From Nocardioides coralli (lineage in GTDB: Bacteria; Actinomycetota; Actinomycetes; Propionibacteriales; Nocardioidaceae): DNA of 64,000 nucleotides. A program made the translations under genes and the position numbers. The DNA lies in assembly GCF_019880385.1 (NCBI RefSeq), contig NZ_CP082273.1, forward strand, positions 930,001-994,000. The letters are read 5' to 3'. The notes under the pieces were generated by a model. The model did not search any database. It saw only the letters and a program-made list of their open reading frames with translations, and was not told the DNA's origin. Below are positions 24,697 to 32,731 of the stretch, in pieces; the stretch's first letter is position 1; the number at the start of each line of letters is the position of its first letter.

Positions 24697-26315
24697 CAGA
24701 GCGGGATGTTCCCGTGCTTCTTGGCCGGCAGCACCTCGCGCTTGGAACGCAGCAGCCGCAGCGCCTTGACGATCTCGAGCCGGGTCTCGTGGGGGGCGAT
24801 CACCGCGTCGACGTAGCCCCGTTCGGCGGCGATGTAGGGGTTGGCGAGGGTGTCCTCGTACTCCTCGATCAGCTCGGCCCGCTTCGCCTCCACGTCGTCG
24901 CCGGCGTCCTGGGCCGCCGCCAGCGTCTTGCGGTGGAGGATGTTGACCGCTCCCTGTGCGCCCATCACCGCGATCTGTGCCGTCGGCCACGCCACGTTCA
25001 TGTCGGCGCCGAGGTGCTTGGAGCCCATGACGTCGTAGGCGCCGCCGTAGGCCTTGCGGGTGATGACGGTGACCAGCGGCACCGTGGCCTCGGCGTAGGC
25101 GTAGATCAGCTTCGCGCCGCGGCGGATGATGCCGTCCCACTCCTGGTCGGTGCCGGGCAGGAAGCCGGGGACGTCGACGAAGGTCAGCACCGGGATGTTG
25201 AACGCGTCGCAGAACCTCACGAAGCGCGCAGCCTTCTCCGAGGCGTCGATGTCGAGGGTGCCGGCGAACTGCAGCGGCTGGTTGGCGACCACCCCCACCG
25301 AGTGGCCCTCGACGCGGCCGAAGCCGACGATGATGTTCGGCGCGAACATCGCCTGCACCTCGAGGAACTCCTCGTCGTCGAGGACCGCCGTGATCGCGTC
25401 GTGCATGTCGTAGGGCTGGTTGGCGCCGTCGGGGATCAGGCTGTCCAGGCTGCGGTCGAGGTCGGTGAACTCGGGATCGGGGACCTCGTCGTAGGCAGGC
25501 GCCGGGTCGAGGTTGTTCTGCGGCAGGAACGACAGCAGCGCCTTGACGTACTCGATGGCGTCGTCCTCGTCGTGGCCCATGTAGTGGGCGTTGCCGGACT
25601 TGGTGTTGTGGGTCCGGGCGCCGCCGAGCTCCTCCATCGTGACGTCCTCGCCGGTGACGGTCTTGATGACGTCGGGGCCGGTGATGAACATCGCCGAGGT
25701 CTGGTCGACCATCACGGTGAAGTCGGTGACGGCGGGGGAGTAGACGTGGCCGCCGGCGCAGTTGCCCATGATCATGCTGATCTGCGGGATGACACCCGAG
25801 GCGTGGACGTTGCGGCGGAAGATCTCGCCGTAGAGCCCGAGGGAGACCACGCCCTCCTGGATCCGCGCACCCGCACCCTCGTTGATGCCGATGATCGGGC
25901 AGCCGGTCTTGATCGCGAGGTCCATGACCTTGGTGATCTTCTCGCCGTAGACCTCGCCCAGCGAGCCGCCGAAGACGGTGAAGTCCTGGGAGAACACGCA
26001 CACCTGGCGGCCGTCGATGGTGCCGTAGCCGGTCACCACGCCGTCTCCGTAGGGCCGGTTCTTCTCCAGCCCGAACGCCGTCGACCGGTGGCGCGCCAGC
26101 TCGTCGAGCTCCACGAAGCTGCCCTCGTCGAAGAGCAGCTCGATCCGCTCCCGCGCGGTCTTGCGGCCCTTGGCGTGCTGCTTCTCCACCGCCTTCGCCG
26201 ACCCCGCGTGCACCGCCTCGTCGAGCCGACGGTCGAGGTCCTGGAGCTTGCCCGCTGTCGTGTGGATGTCGATGTCGGTGGGGACGTCGGTGCCCTCGCC
26301 GGGGTGTGCACTCAC
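24696..26315 (-). CDS. accD5: Acyl-CoA carboxylase beta subunit (propionyl-CoA type)
   Basis: 539 residues. Carboxyltransferase that moves CO2 from biotin to acyl-CoA, most likely propionyl-CoA giving methylmalonyl-CoA. N-terminal [19 protein letters not shown], oxyanion-hole glycines in [13 protein letters not shown] and [12 protein letters not shown], then C-terminal [18 protein letters not shown] and [15 protein letters not shown]. It works with accE immediately downstream and the biotinylated alpha subunit at 8848-10620. GTG start has GAGGAGG 9 nt upstream. Divergent from birA across 37 bp, so expression of the carboxylase and its biotin ligase may be linked. Confidence 0.92.
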   Translation of the reverse strand: MSAHPGEGTDVPTDIDIHTTAGKLQDLDRRLDEAVHAGSAKAVEKQHAKGRKTARERIELLFDEGSFVELDELARHRSTAFGLEKNRPYGDGVVTGYGTIDGRQVCVFSQDFTVFGGSLGEVYGEKITKVMDLAIKTGCPIIGINEGAGARIQEGVVSLGLYGEIFRRNVHASGVIPQISMIMGNCAGGHVYSPAVTDFTVMVDQTSAMFITGPDVIKTVTGEDVTMEELGGARTHNTKSGNAHYMGHDEDDAIEYVKALLSFLPQNNLDPAPAYDEVPDPEFTDLDRSLDSLIPDGANQPYDMHDAITAVLDDEEFLEVQAMFAPNIIVGFGRVEGHSVGVVANQPLQFAGTLDIDASEKAARFVRFCDAFNIPVLTFVDVPGFLPGTDQEWDGIIRRGAKLIYAYAEATVPLVTVITRKAYGGAYDVMGSKHLGADMNVAWPTAQIAVMGAQGAVNILHRKTLAAAQDAGDDVEAKRAELIEEYEDTLANPYIAAERGYVDAVIAPHETRLEIVKALRLLRSKREVLPAKKHGNIPL

Positions 26316-26352
26316 GTGATCTGGCCTCCTCGCGGTTCAGTCGGCCAATCTA

Positions 26353-27129
26353 GTGCCCGTGCCGCCTGCTGCCGACCCTCGCCCACCACTCGACGCCGCG
26401 CGACTCGCCCCGCTCGGGGTGGAGGTGCTGCCACGGGCGGGATCGACCAACGCCCTGGTGGCCGACCGTGCCCGTGCCGGGGAGCCGGAGGGCCTGGTGC
26501 TGGTGACCGAGCACCAGACAGCCGGCCGCGGTCGCCTCGACCGGACGTGGGAGACACCCGACCGGGCGGCACTGACGTTCTCGCTGCTGCTGCGGCCCAC
26601 CCGCCCGGCAGAGGAGTGGCCCTGGCTGCCGCTGCTGGCCGGTGTTGCGGTCGCCGCCGCGCTGCGCGACCACGGCGTGCCGGCGGAGCTGAAGTGGCCC
26701 AACGACGTGCTCCTCGACGGCGACAAGACCGCCGGCATCCTGGCCGAGCGCCTCGAGACCGGGGCCGGCCCGGCGGCGGTGCTGGGCATCGGGCTCAACG
26801 TCACCACCACCCGGGAGGAGCTGCCCACCGCGGCCGCCACCTCGGTGCTGCTCGCCACGGGCGGGGCACCGGACCGCACCGAGCTGCTCGCCACGATCCT
26901 GACCCGGCTCCGGGGGGCGTACGACGCGTGGTCGGCCGGTGGCTCCGCGACGCTGCGCGCGGCGTACCGGGAGGCCTGCACGACCGTGGGCCGCGAGGTA
27001 CGGGTGCAGATGCCGGGGGGCGACGACCTCACCGGGCGGGTGACCGACGTCGACGGAGCGGGTCGGCTGGTCGTCGCGGGCACCCCCGTGGCGGCCGGCG
27101 ACGTGGTGCACGTGCGCCCGGCCGGGTGA
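26353..27129 (+). CDS. birA: Biotin--[acetyl-CoA carboxylase] ligase
   Basis: 258 residues. Attaches biotin to BCCP lysines of AccA3 and pyruvate carboxylase via biotinyl-AMP. Motifs: GSTNALVADRARAGEPEG, TEHQTAGRGRLDRTWETP (the GRGR biotin-binding loop), LKWPNDVLLDGDKTAGILAE, GIGLNV. No N-terminal helix-turn-helix, so it is a monofunctional class I ligase. Two possible starts, GTG 26353 and GTG 26359; the latter sits 7 nt after CAATCT and may be the leaderless start. Divergent from accD5. Confidence 0.93.
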   Translation: MPVPPAADPRPPLDAARLAPLGVEVLPRAGSTNALVADRARAGEPEGLVLVTEHQTAGRGRLDRTWETPDRAALTFSLLLRPTRPAEEWPWLPLLAGVAVAAALRDHGVPAELKWPNDVLLDGDKTAGILAERLETGAGPAAVLGIGLNVTTTREELPTAAATSVLLATGGAPDRTELLATILTRLRGAYDAWSAGGSATLRAAYREACTTVGREVRVQMPGGDDLTGRVTDVDGAGRLVVAGTPVAAGDVVHVRPAG

Positions 27130-27142
27130 GATGATCGGCGGC
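27130..27142 (+). promoter_or_regulatory. Possible leaderless -10 of PH-domain gene
   Basis: GATGAT (27130-27135), 7 nt, then GTG at 27143; it starts at the base after the birA stop codon. Co-transcription with birA is equally possible. Confidence 0.35.
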
Positions 27143-27655
27143 GTGGCGTTCCCCGAGAAGCTCCTCAACGACGGCGAGCGCGTCGTCCTCTCCACGCGCA
27201 CCCATCCGAAGGCGCTGCTGCTGCCGCTGCTGGCCCTCGTGCTGCTGCTGGCCCTCGCCGTGGTGCTCCAGACGGTGGTGAGCGGCGCCCTCGGGGGGAT
27301 CGTCACGATCGTGGTCTGGGTGGTCGTCGTGGTCGCGATCGTCTGGTTCGCGCTGCGGCCCTTCCTCGCGTGGTGGACCACGACCTACACCTTCACCGAC
27401 CGCCGGTTCGTCAAGCGGTCCGGCTTCATCGCCAAGGAGGGGCGCACCATCCCGCTCAACCGGATCTCGGGGGTCGACTTCGAGATCGGCGTGGTCGACC
27501 GTGTCTTCGGGTGCGGGACGCTGGTCGTCACCGACGCGAGCGAGCACGGACAGGTGCTGCTCCACGACATCCCGCACGTCGAGGAGGTCCAGAAGCAGGT
27601 CGCAGCCGAGCTGGACCGCAACGCCCGCGGACGGGGTCACGACGACGGTGCCTGA
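27143..27655 (+). CDS. PH domain-containing membrane protein
   Basis: 170 residues. Two close hydrophobic helices (about 25-75) followed by one bPH2 domain (YTFTDRRFVKRSGFIAKEGRTIPLNRISGVDF, GCGTLVVTDASEHGQVLLHDI; quoted in pieces of the fold). Similar proteins sit between birA and the cyclase or purK in many Actinobacteria (for example Rv3278c), but function is unknown. ATG 27131 would add four residues; I prefer GTG 27143 since MAFPEKLL is the common family start. The 3' end overlaps the cyclase start by 8 bp. Confidence 0.82.
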   Translation: MAFPEKLLNDGERVVLSTRTHPKALLLPLLALVLLLALAVVLQTVVSGALGGIVTIVVWVVVVVAIVWFALRPFLAWWTTTYTFTDRRFVKRSGFIAKEGRTIPLNRISGVDFEIGVVDRVFGCGTLVVTDASEHGQVLLHDIPHVEEVQKQVAAELDRNARGRGHDDGA

Positions 27656-28646
27656 GCCCCTCGAACCGCCGTCGGAGGCCCTCACCCACAGTCCTCTCGA
27701 ACGGGCCATCCTCGGCCACGACCCGGTCTACACCGCCGTCGAGGTCGCCGCCGAGACCGGTCTGACGATCGAGGAGCTGCGTCGGCTGTGGCGCGCCCTC
27801 GGCTTCCCCGAGCACGGCTCCGAGGTCGCGTTCACCGCGGCCGACGTGGAGGCCGTCACCGTCCTCAAGGCCATCGTCGACACTGGCGCGATCGACCTCG
27901 ACATGGGCGTCATGCTCACGCGGGCGGTCGGCCAGCAGATGGCGCGGCTGGCCGACTGGGAGGTCGCCACCCTCCTGCAGCGCGTGGAGGAGATGGAGCA
28001 GGGCGAACAGGCCACGGGCTCGCGGGCGGGCTCGGCGCTGCGGCTGGTCGACGAGGTCAACCCACGCTTCGAGCAGATGCTGATCTACGCCTGGCGGCGC
28101 CACCTCGCCGCCGCCGTGGCGCGGCTGGAGGCGCTGGGGGCGCGGGAGGAGGACCTGCACACCACCCAGGTCACGGTGGGCTTCGCCGACATCGTCGGCT
28201 TCACCGCGCTCACCAACGAGCTGTCGCGCGACCGGATCGGTGACCTCGTCGAGATCTTCGAGTCCCGCTGCGCCGACGTCGTGGCCAGCAACCGGGGCCG
28301 GGTGATCAAGAGCCTCGGTGACTCGGTGCTCTTCGTGACCGGTGACGCCATCGCGGCCTACGACACCGCCGAGGGGATCATCCGCGTCGTCGGGCGCGAC
28401 CCGCGGATGCCGGAGGTGCGGGTCGGCCTGGCCAGCGGCGCCGTGGTGATGCGGCTCGGCGACGTCTTCGGACCGCCGGTCAACATGGCGGCCCGGTTGA
28501 CGGCGGTGGCGCGGCGCAACCGGATCATCATCGACCAGGAGACCGCCGACCTGCTCCCGGACGACCAGTTCGAGACCCGTCGGCTGCCCGCCCGCCCGGT
28601 CCGGGGGTTCGGCATGGTGGAACCTCTGACCGTGCGTCGTCACTGA
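27648..28646 (+). CDS. Class III adenylate cyclase with N-terminal regulatory domain
   Basis: 332 residues. Makes cAMP from ATP. The catalytic domain starts near residue 170: metal Asp181 in GFADIVGFT, second metal Asp225 in KSLGDSVLF, adenine-specifying Lys221, and the VNMAARLTA stretch with transition-state Asn and Arg. The first about 165 residues are helical (VYTAVEVAAETGLTIEEL..., EMEQGEQATGSRAG) and resemble the autoinhibitory regulatory domain of the acid-activated M. tuberculosis cyclase Rv1264. No membrane helix. GTG start overlaps the end of the PH gene. Regulation by pH or fatty acids, as in Rv1264, is only suggested by the architecture. Confidence 0.87.
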   Translation: MPEPLEPPSEALTHSPLERAILGHDPVYTAVEVAAETGLTIEELRRLWRALGFPEHGSEVAFTAADVEAVTVLKAIVDTGAIDLDMGVMLTRAVGQQMARLADWEVATLLQRVEEMEQGEQATGSRAGSALRLVDEVNPRFEQMLIYAWRRHLAAAVARLEALGAREEDLHTTQVTVGFADIVGFTALTNELSRDRIGDLVEIFESRCADVVASNRGRVIKSLGDSVLFVTGDAIAAYDTAEGIIRVVGRDPRMPEVRVGLASGAVVMRLGDVFGPPVNMAARLTAVARRNRIIIDQETADLLPDDQFETRRLPARPVRGFGMVEPLTVRRH

Positions 28647-28696
28647 CCGAACGGATGATTTTGTCCGATTCCGCCCCGCGGAGCCGCAGGTCTTCC

Positions 28697-28709
28697 TACC
28701 GTGTGGCCC
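28697..28709 (+). promoter_or_regulatory. Leaderless -10 promoter of orphan winged-helix gene
   Basis: TACCGT (28697-28702), 7 nt, then GTG at 28710. Confidence 0.55.
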
Positions 28710-29033
28710 GTGCTGACCGTGCAGGACGTTCGCCTCGACCCGGAGAACCGCCGGGTCTGGCGTGGCGACCGCGAGATCGAGTTCTCGCGGATGGAGTTCG
28801 ACCTGCTGCACGCCCTCATGGCCCGGGCCGGTGAGCTGGTGACCCGCGAGGAGCTGATGCGTGACGTCTGGGAGACGACGTTCTGGACGTCGTCGAAGAC
28901 CATCGACGTCCACCTCGGCTGGGTACGCCGCAAGCTCGGGGACGACAGCCGGCAGCCGAGCCTGATCACCACGGTGCGCGGCCGCGGCCTGCGTTTCGAG
29001 GCCTGCGCCGTCTCGGGCGCGAACCAGCGCTGA
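28710..29033 (+). CDS. Orphan OmpR/PhoB-type winged-helix DNA-binding protein
   Basis: 107 residues: only the C-terminal effector domain of an OmpR/PhoB response regulator (VRLDPENRRVWRGDREIEFSRMEFDLLHALMARAGELVTR quoted here only by its ends; later KTIDVHLGWVRRKLGDD and ITTVRGRGLRFE). No receiver domain and no kinase gene is nearby, so it cannot be controlled by phosphorylation in the usual way. Likely a stand-alone transcription factor. The leaderless -10 argues for GTG 28710 rather than GTG 28701. Sits between the cyclase and purK. Confidence 0.85.
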   Translation: MLTVQDVRLDPENRRVWRGDREIEFSRMEFDLLHALMARAGELVTREELMRDVWETTFWTSSKTIDVHLGWVRRKLGDDSRQPSLITTVRGRGLRFEACAVSGANQR

Positions 29034-29045
29034 CCGGTCATGGCC

Positions 29046-29058
29046 TAGCCTTCCCTGC
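29046..29058 (+). promoter_or_regulatory. Leaderless -10 promoter of purK
   Basis: TAGCCT (29046-29051), 7 nt (TCCCTGC), then GTG at 29059. Confidence 0.55.
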
Positions 29059-30225
29059 GTGCCAGTTCCCGCCGGTTCCGCACCAGTCCTCGCCGTGGTC
29101 GGAGGCGGCCAGCTCGCCCGGATGATGGCTGAGCCCGCAGCCGCCATGGGCCTGCCGCTGCGCCTCCTCGCCGAGGCCGAGGGGGTGTCCGCCGCCCAGG
29201 TGATCCCCGACCACCTCGTCGGCGACTACCGCGACCTCGACACGCTCCGCACGGTGACGGGCGGCTGCTCCGTGGTCACCTTCGACCACGAGCACGTCCC
29301 GACCGAGCACCTCCATGCCCTGGCCGGCGACGGGGTGGCCGTGCGACCCGGTCCTGAGGCCCTGGTCCACGCCCAGGACAAGGCGGTCATGCGCCGCCGG
29401 CTCGCCGAGCTCGGCGTCCCGTGCCCGCGCAACGCGGTCGTTGACAGCGTGGCGGACGTCGAGGCGTTCGGCTTCCCCTGCGTCCTCAAGACCACCCGGG
29501 GTGGCTACGACGGCAAGGGCGTGTGGTTCGTGTCCACGGCGGAGGAGTGCGAGGCCCCGTTCGCCGCGGCTGCGGCGTCCGGGGTGGCGTTGCTCGCCGA
29601 GGAGCAGGTCGACTTCCGGCGCGAGCTGTCGGCGCTGGTCGCCCGGTCGCCGAGCGGGCAGGCGGCGGCGTACCCCGTCGTCGCGTCGACCCAGCGGGAC
29701 GGCATCTGCCACGAGGTGGTCGCACCCGCCCCGGACCTCGACGAGGCGCTGGCGACGGAGGCCCAGCGCATCGCGCTGACGGTGGCCAAGGAGCTCGACG
29801 TCACCGGCGTGCTCGCCGTCGAGCTCTTCGAGACCACCGACGGCAGGGTGCTGGTCAACGAGCTCGCGATGCGACCCCACAACACCGGTCACTGGAGCCA
29901 GGACGGTGCGGTGACCTCCCAGTTCGAGAACCACCTGCGGGCGGTGCTGGACCTGCCCCTCGGCTCCCCGGCTCCACGCGCCCCCTGGACCGTGATGGTC
30001 AACATCCTCGGGGGTGAGGAGGGGGTCGGCCGGCTCTACGACGGCTACCCGCACGCGCTGGCGCGCGACCCGCGGCTGAGGGTGCACCTCTACGGCAAGG
30101 AGCTGCGGCCGGGCCGCAAGGTCGGCCACGTCAACGCCTACGGTGACGACCTCGACGACTGCCTCGAGCGGGCGCGCCACGCGGCGGCCTGGTTCCGGGG
30201 CGACCTGGGCAACGAGAGCGAGTGA
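29059..30225 (+). CDS. purK: 5-(carboxyamino)imidazole ribonucleotide synthase
   Basis: 388 residues. ATP-grasp enzyme that carboxylates AIR to N5-CAIR in purine synthesis. [19 protein letters not shown] is the N-terminal nucleotide-binding loop; [22 protein letters not shown] (ATP loop) and [19 protein letters not shown] (catalytic C-terminal block) are diagnostic. purE follows 5 bp downstream, forming the usual PurK-PurE pair. Confidence 0.95.
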   Translation: MPVPAGSAPVLAVVGGGQLARMMAEPAAAMGLPLRLLAEAEGVSAAQVIPDHLVGDYRDLDTLRTVTGGCSVVTFDHEHVPTEHLHALAGDGVAVRPGPEALVHAQDKAVMRRRLAELGVPCPRNAVVDSVADVEAFGFPCVLKTTRGGYDGKGVWFVSTAEECEAPFAAAAASGVALLAEEQVDFRRELSALVARSPSGQAAAYPVVASTQRDGICHEVVAPAPDLDEALATEAQRIALTVAKELDVTGVLAVELFETTDGRVLVNELAMRPHNTGHWSQDGAVTSQFENHLRAVLDLPLGSPAPRAPWTVMVNILGGEEGVGRLYDGYPHALARDPRLRVHLYGKELRPGRKVGHVNAYGDDLDDCLERARHAAAWFRGDLGNESE

Positions 30226-30230
30226 GGACG

Positions 30231-30755
30231 ATGACCGACCAGACCACGCCCCGGGTGGGGATCGTCATGGGCTCCGACTCCGACTGGCCGGTGATGCAGG
30301 CCGCGGCGGAGGCCCTGGCCGAGTTCGACGTCCCCCACGAGGCCGACGTGGTCTCGGCGCACCGGATGCCGGAGGAGATGCTGGCCTGGGGCAAGGAGGC
30401 CGCCGACCGGGGGCTGCAGGTCGTCGTGGCCGGCGCCGGGGGAGCGGCCCACCTGCCGGGCATGCTCGCCGCGGTCACGCCGCTGCCGGTGATCGGCGTC
30501 CCCGTGCCGCTCGCCAACCTCGACGGCCTCGACTCGCTGCTGTCGATCGTGCAGATGCCGGCCGGGGTACCCGTGGCGACCGTCGCGGTCGGCAACGCCC
30601 GCAACGCGGGGCTGCTGGCCGTCCGGATCCTCGCGGCGACCGACCCGGAGCTGCGGCAGCGCATGGTCGCGTTCCAGCAGACGCTCAAGGAGCAGGCGCA
30701 GGCCAAGGGTGAGGCCGTACGCCGCGGCGCGGGCCCCCGACGTACCGGGTTCTGA
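30231..30755 (+). CDS. purE: N5-carboxyaminoimidazole ribonucleotide mutase
   Basis: 174 residues. Converts N5-CAIR to [22 protein letters not shown], the catalytic His in [21 protein letters not shown] and [17 protein letters not shown] identify class I PurE. ATG 30231 lies 5 bp after the purK stop with GTGAGG before it; a GTG at 30222 would overlap purK. Second gene of the purKE unit. Confidence 0.95.
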   Translation: MTDQTTPRVGIVMGSDSDWPVMQAAAEALAEFDVPHEADVVSAHRMPEEMLAWGKEAADRGLQVVVAGAGGAAHLPGMLAAVTPLPVIGVPVPLANLDGLDSLLSIVQMPAGVPVATVAVGNARNAGLLAVRILAATDPELRQRMVAFQQTLKEQAQAKGEAVRRGAGPRRTGF

Positions 30756-30760
30756 GCCCC

Positions 30761-31903
30761 GTGGCCGCGACGTCCCGCCGGCTCGTCGGCCTGGACGTCG
30801 CGCGAGCCCTCGCGCTACTGGGGATGGTGGCCACCCATGTGCTCGCACCCCGGACCCCTGCGGGCGACCTCGCCTGGCCGCAGGCCGTCGCCGGGGGCCG
30901 TGCCGCCGCCCTGTTCGCCGTGCTGGCGGGTGTCTCGCTCGCCCTGGCGAGCGGGCGGACCCGGCCGGTGCGTGGAAGGGAGCGCTGGGCAGCGACGACC
31001 GGCCTCGCTGTGCGAGCCGTCCTCATCGCGGTGCTGGGGCTCGCGCTCGGTGGGCTCGAGAGCGGGATCGCGATCATCCTCACCTACTACGGGGTGCTGT
31101 TCCTTCTCGGCCTGCCCTTCCTCGGGCTCGGGGCACGGGGGCTGGCCGTGCTCGCCGCTGCCTGGCTGGTCGCGGCGCCGGTGGTGTCCCACTGGGTGCG
31201 GCCGGAGCTGCCCGAACGCCGGTTCGGTAGCCCGAGCCTGGAGCAGCTCGAGCAGCCGACGCTGCTCGTCTCGGAGCTGCTGCTCACCGGCTACTACCCC
31301 GTGCTGCCGTGGCTGGCCTACCTGTTCGCGGGGATGGCCCTGGGGCGCAGCGACCTCGGTCGACGGAAGGTGCAGGCCGCGGTGGCGGGCGGCGGGCTGC
31401 TGCTCGCCGTCACGTCGAGCTGGCTCTCCGGAGTCCTGGTCGAGGGACGGCTCGGTGAGGAGACACTGGAGCGCGCGGCGTTCGGGCTCTTCGGGAACAC
31501 CCCGGCGGGAGAGGGCTGGGAGTGGCTGCTGGTCGTCTCGCCGCACAGCTCGACCCCGTTCGACCTCGCCCACACCATCGGGACGTCGCTGCTCGTCATC
31601 GCCGTGGCTCTCCTGCTCGTCGGCGTGCTCCCGGTGGGCTGGCGCCGCCCGGTTGCCGTCTGGTTCGGTGCCGGGACGATGACCCTGACCCTCTACTCGC
31701 TCCACGTCGTGATGAAGACGGATGCGGTCTGGCCGCCCGAGGAACCAGGGAGCATGGGCTACCACGTGCTCGTGCTGGGGCTGGTGGGGGCGGTCTTCAC
31801 CTTCTTCGGGTGGCGCGGGCCCCTGGAGTGGCTGGTCGGGCTGCCGACCCGGCTGCTGCGGCGGCTCGCCGGGAACCGACCGACGACCGCCACCGTCGCA
31901 TGA
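30761..31903 (+). CDS. Membrane acyltransferase-like protein (DUF1624/HGSNAT-like)
   Basis: 380 residues, about 10-11 helices. The first helix LVGLDVARALALLGMVATHVL has the arrangement of heparan-alpha-glucosaminide N-acetyltransferase-like/DUF418-type proteins, with a histidine at the helix end (ATHVL) that is catalytic in that clan; GGRAAALFAVLAGVSLAL follows. A second family-like segment occurs near the end (LYSLHVVMKTDAVW). It may transfer acyl groups to surface glycans across the membrane; acceptor unknown. GTG start 5 bp after purE; the stop overlaps the next gene as ATGA. Confidence 0.78.
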   Translation: MAATSRRLVGLDVARALALLGMVATHVLAPRTPAGDLAWPQAVAGGRAAALFAVLAGVSLALASGRTRPVRGRERWAATTGLAVRAVLIAVLGLALGGLESGIAIILTYYGVLFLLGLPFLGLGARGLAVLAAAWLVAAPVVSHWVRPELPERRFGSPSLEQLEQPTLLVSELLLTGYYPVLPWLAYLFAGMALGRSDLGRRKVQAAVAGGGLLLAVTSSWLSGVLVEGRLGEETLERAAFGLFGNTPAGEGWEWLLVVSPHSSTPFDLAHTIGTSLLVIAVALLLVGVLPVGWRRPVAVWFGAGTMTLTLYSLHVVMKTDAVWPPEEPGSMGYHVLVLGLVGAVFTFFGWRGPLEWLVGLPTRLLRRLAGNRPTTATVA

Positions 31904-32685
31904 CCATGAAGCCCTTGCTGCTGCTGCTCCTGCTACCCCTTGTCGCGTGCGGGTCCGAGACGGGCCGCACCGCGGGTGAGCCCCCCTGGCCCGGCGAGCT
32001 GCCCTCGGGCGAGTTCGTCGTCGCGTCGCTGCCCGCCCCGTTCCAGTCGGGGGACCGGGCCCGGGTCGACTTCCGCGAGGGCGAGGTCTCCTTCTCCGCC
32101 ACCTGCAACACCATGACGGGCACGGCCCGCGTCGTCGACGGGGTGCTCGAGGTCGACGGGGTCGGCGGGACGGAGATGGGGTGCCCCGGGGCCGGGCACG
32201 ACCAGGACGCCTGGCTCGTCGACTTCTTCACCGGCCGGCCGCAGCTGAGCGCGACGGACGACACCTGGTCCCTCACCGGTCCTGACGCCGAGCTGCAGCT
32301 CCTGCGCCCGGATACGGTTCCGGACATGGCTCCTGCCGCCCCGCTCGAGGGCACCCGGTGGCGACTCACCGGCATCGAGCGCGTCGACGGCGACGCTGTG
32401 TCCCTGCGGGGAGTCGGGTCCGTCGAGGCGGACCTGACGATCGAGGAGGGCGGGATCCGGTTCCGCACCGGGTGCAACGGCGGCGGGGGAGACGTGACGG
32501 TCGAGGACGACCAGCTGGTCCTCTCCGAGGTCGTGACCACGCTGCGTGCCTGCCCGGGGGAGCGTGGCGAGGTCGAGGCGGGCGTGATGGCGGTGCTCGG
32601 CGCCGAGCGCGTCGACTGGGTCATCACGGGCCAGGAGCTGCGGCTCGGTGCCGGCGACGTGGCGCTGCTCTACGAGGCCGGCTGA
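31900..32685 (+). CDS. META domain-containing lipoprotein
   Basis: 261 residues. Signal peptide MTMKPLLLLLLLPLVACG with lipobox LVAC (Cys17). Two META/HslJ-like modules: the first has VSFSATCNTMTGTARV and GTEMGCPG, the second GTRWRLTGIE, IRFRTGCNGGGGDV and TTLRACPGE. The paired Cys and the xxxTxCNxxxG motif are typical. Exported, membrane-tethered, function unknown. Start ATG (31900) overlaps the preceding stop as ATGA. Confidence 0.85.
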   Translation: MTMKPLLLLLLLPLVACGSETGRTAGEPPWPGELPSGEFVVASLPAPFQSGDRARVDFREGEVSFSATCNTMTGTARVVDGVLEVDGVGGTEMGCPGAGHDQDAWLVDFFTGRPQLSATDDTWSLTGPDAELQLLRPDTVPDMAPAAPLEGTRWRLTGIERVDGDAVSLRGVGSVEADLTIEEGGIRFRTGCNGGGGDVTVEDDQLVLSEVVTTLRACPGERGEVEAGVMAVLGAERVDWVITGQELRLGAGDVALLYEAG

Positions 32686-32697
32686 GCGTGTCGGTGG

Positions 32698-32719
32698 CCC
32701 CGCCCTGTGCTGGGCGGGG
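32698..32719. terminator. Hairpin terminator between convergent genes
   Basis: CCCCGCCC (32698-32705), loop TGTGCT, GGGCGGGG (32712-32719): perfect 8 bp stem. It sits between the convergent META lipoprotein and DUF222 genes and could end transcription from both sides. No U-tract, as usual in GC-rich Actinobacteria. Confidence 0.6.
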
Positions 32720-32731
32720 TGTGGGGCGGCG

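Noticed and set aside
32690..32731. Attachment site at the end of the DUF222 gene
   Set aside because: The symmetry is fully explained by a terminator hairpin and no integrase or direct duplicate flanks it.
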